NCBI GenBank assembly: GCA_947488595.1
Contig: CANKZI010000012.1
Coordinates: forward strand, 1-64,000
Reading direction: 5' to 3'
DNA: 64,000 nt
Source: Flavobacteriaceae bacterium
GTDB taxonomy: Bacteria > Bacteroidota > Bacteroidia > Flavobacteriales > Flavobacteriaceae
Shown here: in pieces, positions 62,401 through 64,000 of the stretch
How the letters are laid out: the number at the start of each line of letters is the position of its first letter
Position numbering within the stretch: position 1 is the first letter of the stretch
Notes under the pieces: generated by a model
Database searches by the model: none
What the model was told of the DNA's origin: nothing
The model's input: the letters and a program-made list of their open reading frames with translations, nothing else
Position numbers and translations under genes: made by a program

Positions 62401-63655
62401 AAGTAGCATCGGTACTATCAGAAACCGCTGGTGTAGCGCTATCGGAAATTCGAATTAAACATTGACTATTTGCTCCTGCGGGCGCTACCCAATTGGCATA
62501 TTTATCACTCGCTTGCGCAGTGCCAATCGTGGTCCAAGTGGTGCCATTGTTTATAGAATATTCTAATAAAACGGTGGCAACCGCATTGGAATTCCATTCG
62601 ATGTATTGTCCGGTACCTTCGCCAAAAGATTCGCCTCCGTTAGGATAGGTTACTGTTACGAAAGCAGAATTTATAGTAAAAGTGGCATTGCTCACATCGC
62701 TTAAAGTGCTTCTCAAATCAGAGACTTTTATCAAGCATTGTGTGGAGGGACTGTTGGGAATGGTCCAGGGATAGGTTTGTGTATCTGCAGCGACAGAAGC
62801 TGTAATGAGGTTCCAAGAACTCCCATTGTTGAGGGAATATTCAATTTTAACATAATCGGTGTTTCTGAAAGTCCAAGTAATGTTAACGGTATTGGTTGGA
62901 TAAAACGTTTCGCCTCCATTCGGAGCAGTAACGGCGATGGCATCGGGTAAAGACGAAGCCATTTTGTAGCCGTCATTGCTGCCACCGTAGTATTTTTCGG
63001 AGGCGGTTGTTGGCATTGCTGTTATAGAAAAAACAGCGGGACTGCTGGCTTGATTGATAGCATTCTCCACATTATACACCCGTATTTTCGTTTGCGAGGT
63101 AATGGTGCTTGGTGCTACCCAATTGCAATAGTTATTCCCTGCAGGAAAGGTACCAATGTCTGTCCAAGTGGCGCCGTTATTAGTAGAATATTGCGCCATA
63201 ACGTTAGCCACTCCTACAGTGGACCACTCAATATATTGCCCAGTTCCGGTGCCGAAACTCTCACCCCCAATAGGATAAGAGAGGGAAACAATAGGTTCGG
63301 GAATGGTAAAGGTCGTATTGCTTTCGTCTTGGTTGTAGAGCAAAACACTGGTAATACGCACCTTACATTGATTGGAACCAATAGCAGGAACAACCCAATT
63401 GATGCCCAGCGCACTAGCGGGATAACTGCTAGAAAGTAATAGCCACGTAAGACCATTGTCTAAAGAATATTCAATACGTATATTATCTACGTTGGTATAG
63501 GTCCAGGTGATGGCGTGTGTAGAACCGCCCAACCAGCTTTCTCCACCGTTAGGAGATATCATTTGAACCGATTGGGCTTGTAGCGTGTTGCAACAGAGCA
63601 GCAAAACCAAAAGGAGTCCTAGGCCTATTTTGGGTATTTGTAGTATTTTTTTCAT
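59420..63655 (-). CDS. Giant modular surface protein (KNH-like and PKD-like repeats, C-terminal FISUMP domain)
   Basis: A 1411-residue protein. Start at ATG 63655 (MKKILQIPKIGLGLLL), since the signal peptide begins there. Seven modules of about 90 residues are spread over residues 30-750; each has PNGGE and a W-x-EYS-D/N-N-G-x-TW core, like Kre9/KNH repeats. They occur as alternating A-B pairs separated by K-Y-GG-x2-DGY linkers. Then come a linking domain, four PKD-like repeats with LWSTGATT or SWNTGATT, and a C-terminal FISUMP-type domain (about 1215-1411) starting TIGTQVWTNKNL and ending SVRLIRD. No T9SS C-terminal signal is seen. The LLCCN in the leader could alternatively be a lipobox. 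Confidence 0.85.
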   Translation of the reverse strand: MKKILQIPKIGLGLLLVLLLCCNTLQAQSVQMISPNGGESWLGGSTHAITWTYTNVDNIRIEYSLDNGLTWLLLSSSYPASALGINWVVPAIGSNQCKVRITSVLLYNQDESNTTFTIPEPIVSLSYPIGGESFGTGTGQYIEWSTVGVANVMAQYSTNNGATWTDIGTFPAGNNYCNWVAPSTITSQTKIRVYNVENAINQASSPAVFSITAMPTTASEKYYGGSNDGYKMASSLPDAIAVTAPNGGETFYPTNTVNITWTFRNTDYVKIEYSLNNGSSWNLITASVAADTQTYPWTIPNSPSTQCLIKVSDLRSTLSDVSNATFTINSAFVTVTYPNGGESFGEGTGQYIEWNSNAVATVLLEYSINNGTTWTTIGTAQASDKYANWVAPAGANSQCLIRISDSATPAVSDSTDATFAITTMPVADVAKYRGGAYDGYSMAKNLPDNITVTSPNGGEIWTGASTRTISWTYTNVDNVSVEFSLDDGITWTTLAANLPASQLSYSWTVPTTPSYTCRVRVKDLISPVSDMNDMAFIIPNSWVQLKYPNGGESFGAGTGQYIEWDYSFIQTLKLEYSIDNGTTWSVIGTANAADKYANWVAPLSVSTQILIRATDVNNAIFTDKSDLVFSNFALPTIAAEKYYGGANDGYSMYSFKDTYINVLRPNGGEVWGNGTTQGINFSTLNLTSNLKIEYSTNNEATWTSLATNVVNTSGTYNWTIAAVPSNTCKVRITDTDTGLVTDKSDNFFTIANVNGIVTSALGSNSYCSGQTTTVTFTKNTNFNAGNKFIAQLSDAQGTFSGALINIGEITSQVPAPITVTFPAVYTSSSLYRIRVIATDAPTIGTDNGTNFTIRPLPSVNLGGQATICSGSSLTLNATNAGSTYLWSTGATTPTISVNSAGTYQVAVTNSCGTTTDSIVVQVKNSPVVNLGPDATICLNSALQLNAGTTDATYLWSTGATTASISVVTPGTYTVTATNSCGSNTDSITITNLPQITVDLGADVGLCAGQNLVLNAGNAGAIYLWNTGATTQSITVTTPGNYTVGVTNNCGTVSDQISIYNGSFTANAGADQTICTGSTAVLNATGGNNYSWNTGATTSTITVAPIVNTTYTVTATNIYGCTTTDQVTVVVNPTVTPTFTTIAATCSGGASPLLPTSNNGITGTWSPAFNNAVTTTYTFTPAAGQCATSTTQTITITNPYITSPISFVAPVASLPNVTIGTQVWTNKNLDVTTYRDGTPIPEVTDPAAWAGLTTGAWCYYNNDPANGAIYGKLYNWYAVAGIHDNDPNTPNKILAPQGWHVPSDAECTKLTTFLGGTSIAGGAGGKLKETGYLHWQIPNSAATNSSGFTCLPGGYRYNYGTFIYINKQGGWWSSSENLATSAWNLILRYDSIDHNRYAPPKKNALSVRLIRD

Positions 63656-63672
63656 GTTATAGAAGCTAAAAA

Positions 63673-64000
63673 TTACTCTGCTGAGCGCACGTAACGGAAA
63701 CCTCGGTTCGAAGGATATGTATTTGACCAAACCGATCCAATATATCCAATCATTGATGATGTTGTGGTTTCATCATAATTCCATAAATTTAAATTTGGCT
63801 CCGCATTTGTTCCAATTATTCCGTTCCCGTTTGAATTTGTAAATGATTTATAAAACATTCTAACGCAAGGTTCTGATAAATTATCTAGTAAATCTTTGAT
63901 TCCATAATAACTACCCCCCGGTTGACTATATAGATTAGTAGGCATAAATGGTCCATTGCATGCTTTTTGAAATTCCAAGAAAGAAATTGGTCTCAAACCT
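63673..64000 (-). CDS. 3' end of a gene cut by the window edge
   Basis: A frame that runs off the right edge and ends at 63673, 17 bases before the start of the giant protein gene. The 107 visible codons contain KACNGPFMPTNLYSQPGGSY, WNYDETTTSSMIGYIGS and the end NRGFRYVRSAE. The RGFR-VRS ending is like formylglycine-generating/FISUMP-type C-termini. The real start lies outside, so this is only the C-terminal part; the same-strand order suggests a repeated family or an operon of related surface proteins. Confidence 0.55.
   Translation of the reverse strand, partial: GLRPISFLEFQKACNGPFMPTNLYSQPGGSYYGIKDLLDNLSEPCVRMFYKSFTNSNGNGIIGTNAEPNLNLWNYDETTTSSMIGYIGSVWSNTYPSNRGFRYVRSAE

Noticed and set aside
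1..64000. CRISPR arrays, insertion sequences, integrases and phage genes
   Set aside because: No direct-repeat arrays with spacers, transposase or integrase motifs were seen.

Overview
The window looks like a chromosomal segment of a Flavobacterium-like member of the Bacteroidota (family Flavobacteriaceae). Supporting signs are the AT-rich sequence, two proteins with the type B sorting domain of the type IX secretion system (T9SS), a T9SS plug-type protein, an S46 dipeptidyl-peptidase, a Bacteroidota-style Glu/Leu dehydrogenase, and many Bacteroidota -7 promoter boxes (TAnnTTTG). There is no Shine-Dalgarno-like pattern before most starts. No insertion sequence, integrase, phage gene or CRISPR array was seen.

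Layout. 1-4.6 kb: gpmI followed by a 1022-residue secreted T9SS protein. 4.7-11.8 kb: two DUF2490 outer-membrane-type proteins, a TetR regulator and a complete ABC/HlyD/TolC exporter; the last five genes form one operon behind a promoter that carries a candidate operator. 11.8-14 kb: a VOC protein and an orphan GT-C-like membrane protein. 14.2-20.6 kb: map, a methyltransferase, an M16 peptidase, the T9SS plug protein and apaG. 20.7-26.7 kb: the four-gene ligase-associated DNA repair cluster (exonuclease, ligase, Lhr-like helicase, PdeM). 27-33.2 kb: pruA, rsmG, a fatty acid desaturase, an aminotransferase and purT. 33.5-39.7 kb: a small secreted DUF6370-like protein, an acetyltransferase, an unknown membrane protein, fabD, galE and a DegT aminotransferase. 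39.8-45.7 kb: waaA, a GNAT protein, an S46 peptidase, a tiny lipoprotein and a glycosyltransferase. 45.8-52 kb: a second large T9SS type B protein, converging on a tight DinB/NRDE/ATP-grasp/LysE operon. 52.4-58.4 kb: acyl-CoA dehydrogenase, anmK, Glu/Leu dehydrogenase, a TonB-like protein, folC and tRNA-Val. 58.7-64 kb: a small helix-turn-helix protein whose end runs into repeat-like sequence, a 1411-residue modular surface protein, and the 3' end of another gene cut by the window edge.

Most genes are core metabolism, envelope biogenesis, secretion or repair. The least explained parts are (a) the TetR-controlled exporter, whose ATPase has lost several conserved residues and whose leader holds a possible 13-codon ORF and a palindromic operator; (b) the DinB/NRDE/ATP-grasp/LysE operon, which could make and export an amide-linked small molecule; (c) the modular surface protein with alternating KNH-like modules and recurring GG-DGY linkers; and (d) the HTH gene with an inverted repeat over its start and a repeat-derived tail. 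Promoter boxes also correct several gene starts, because the TTG inside the -7 box looks like a start codon. All family assignments come from reading the sequence; no searches were run.
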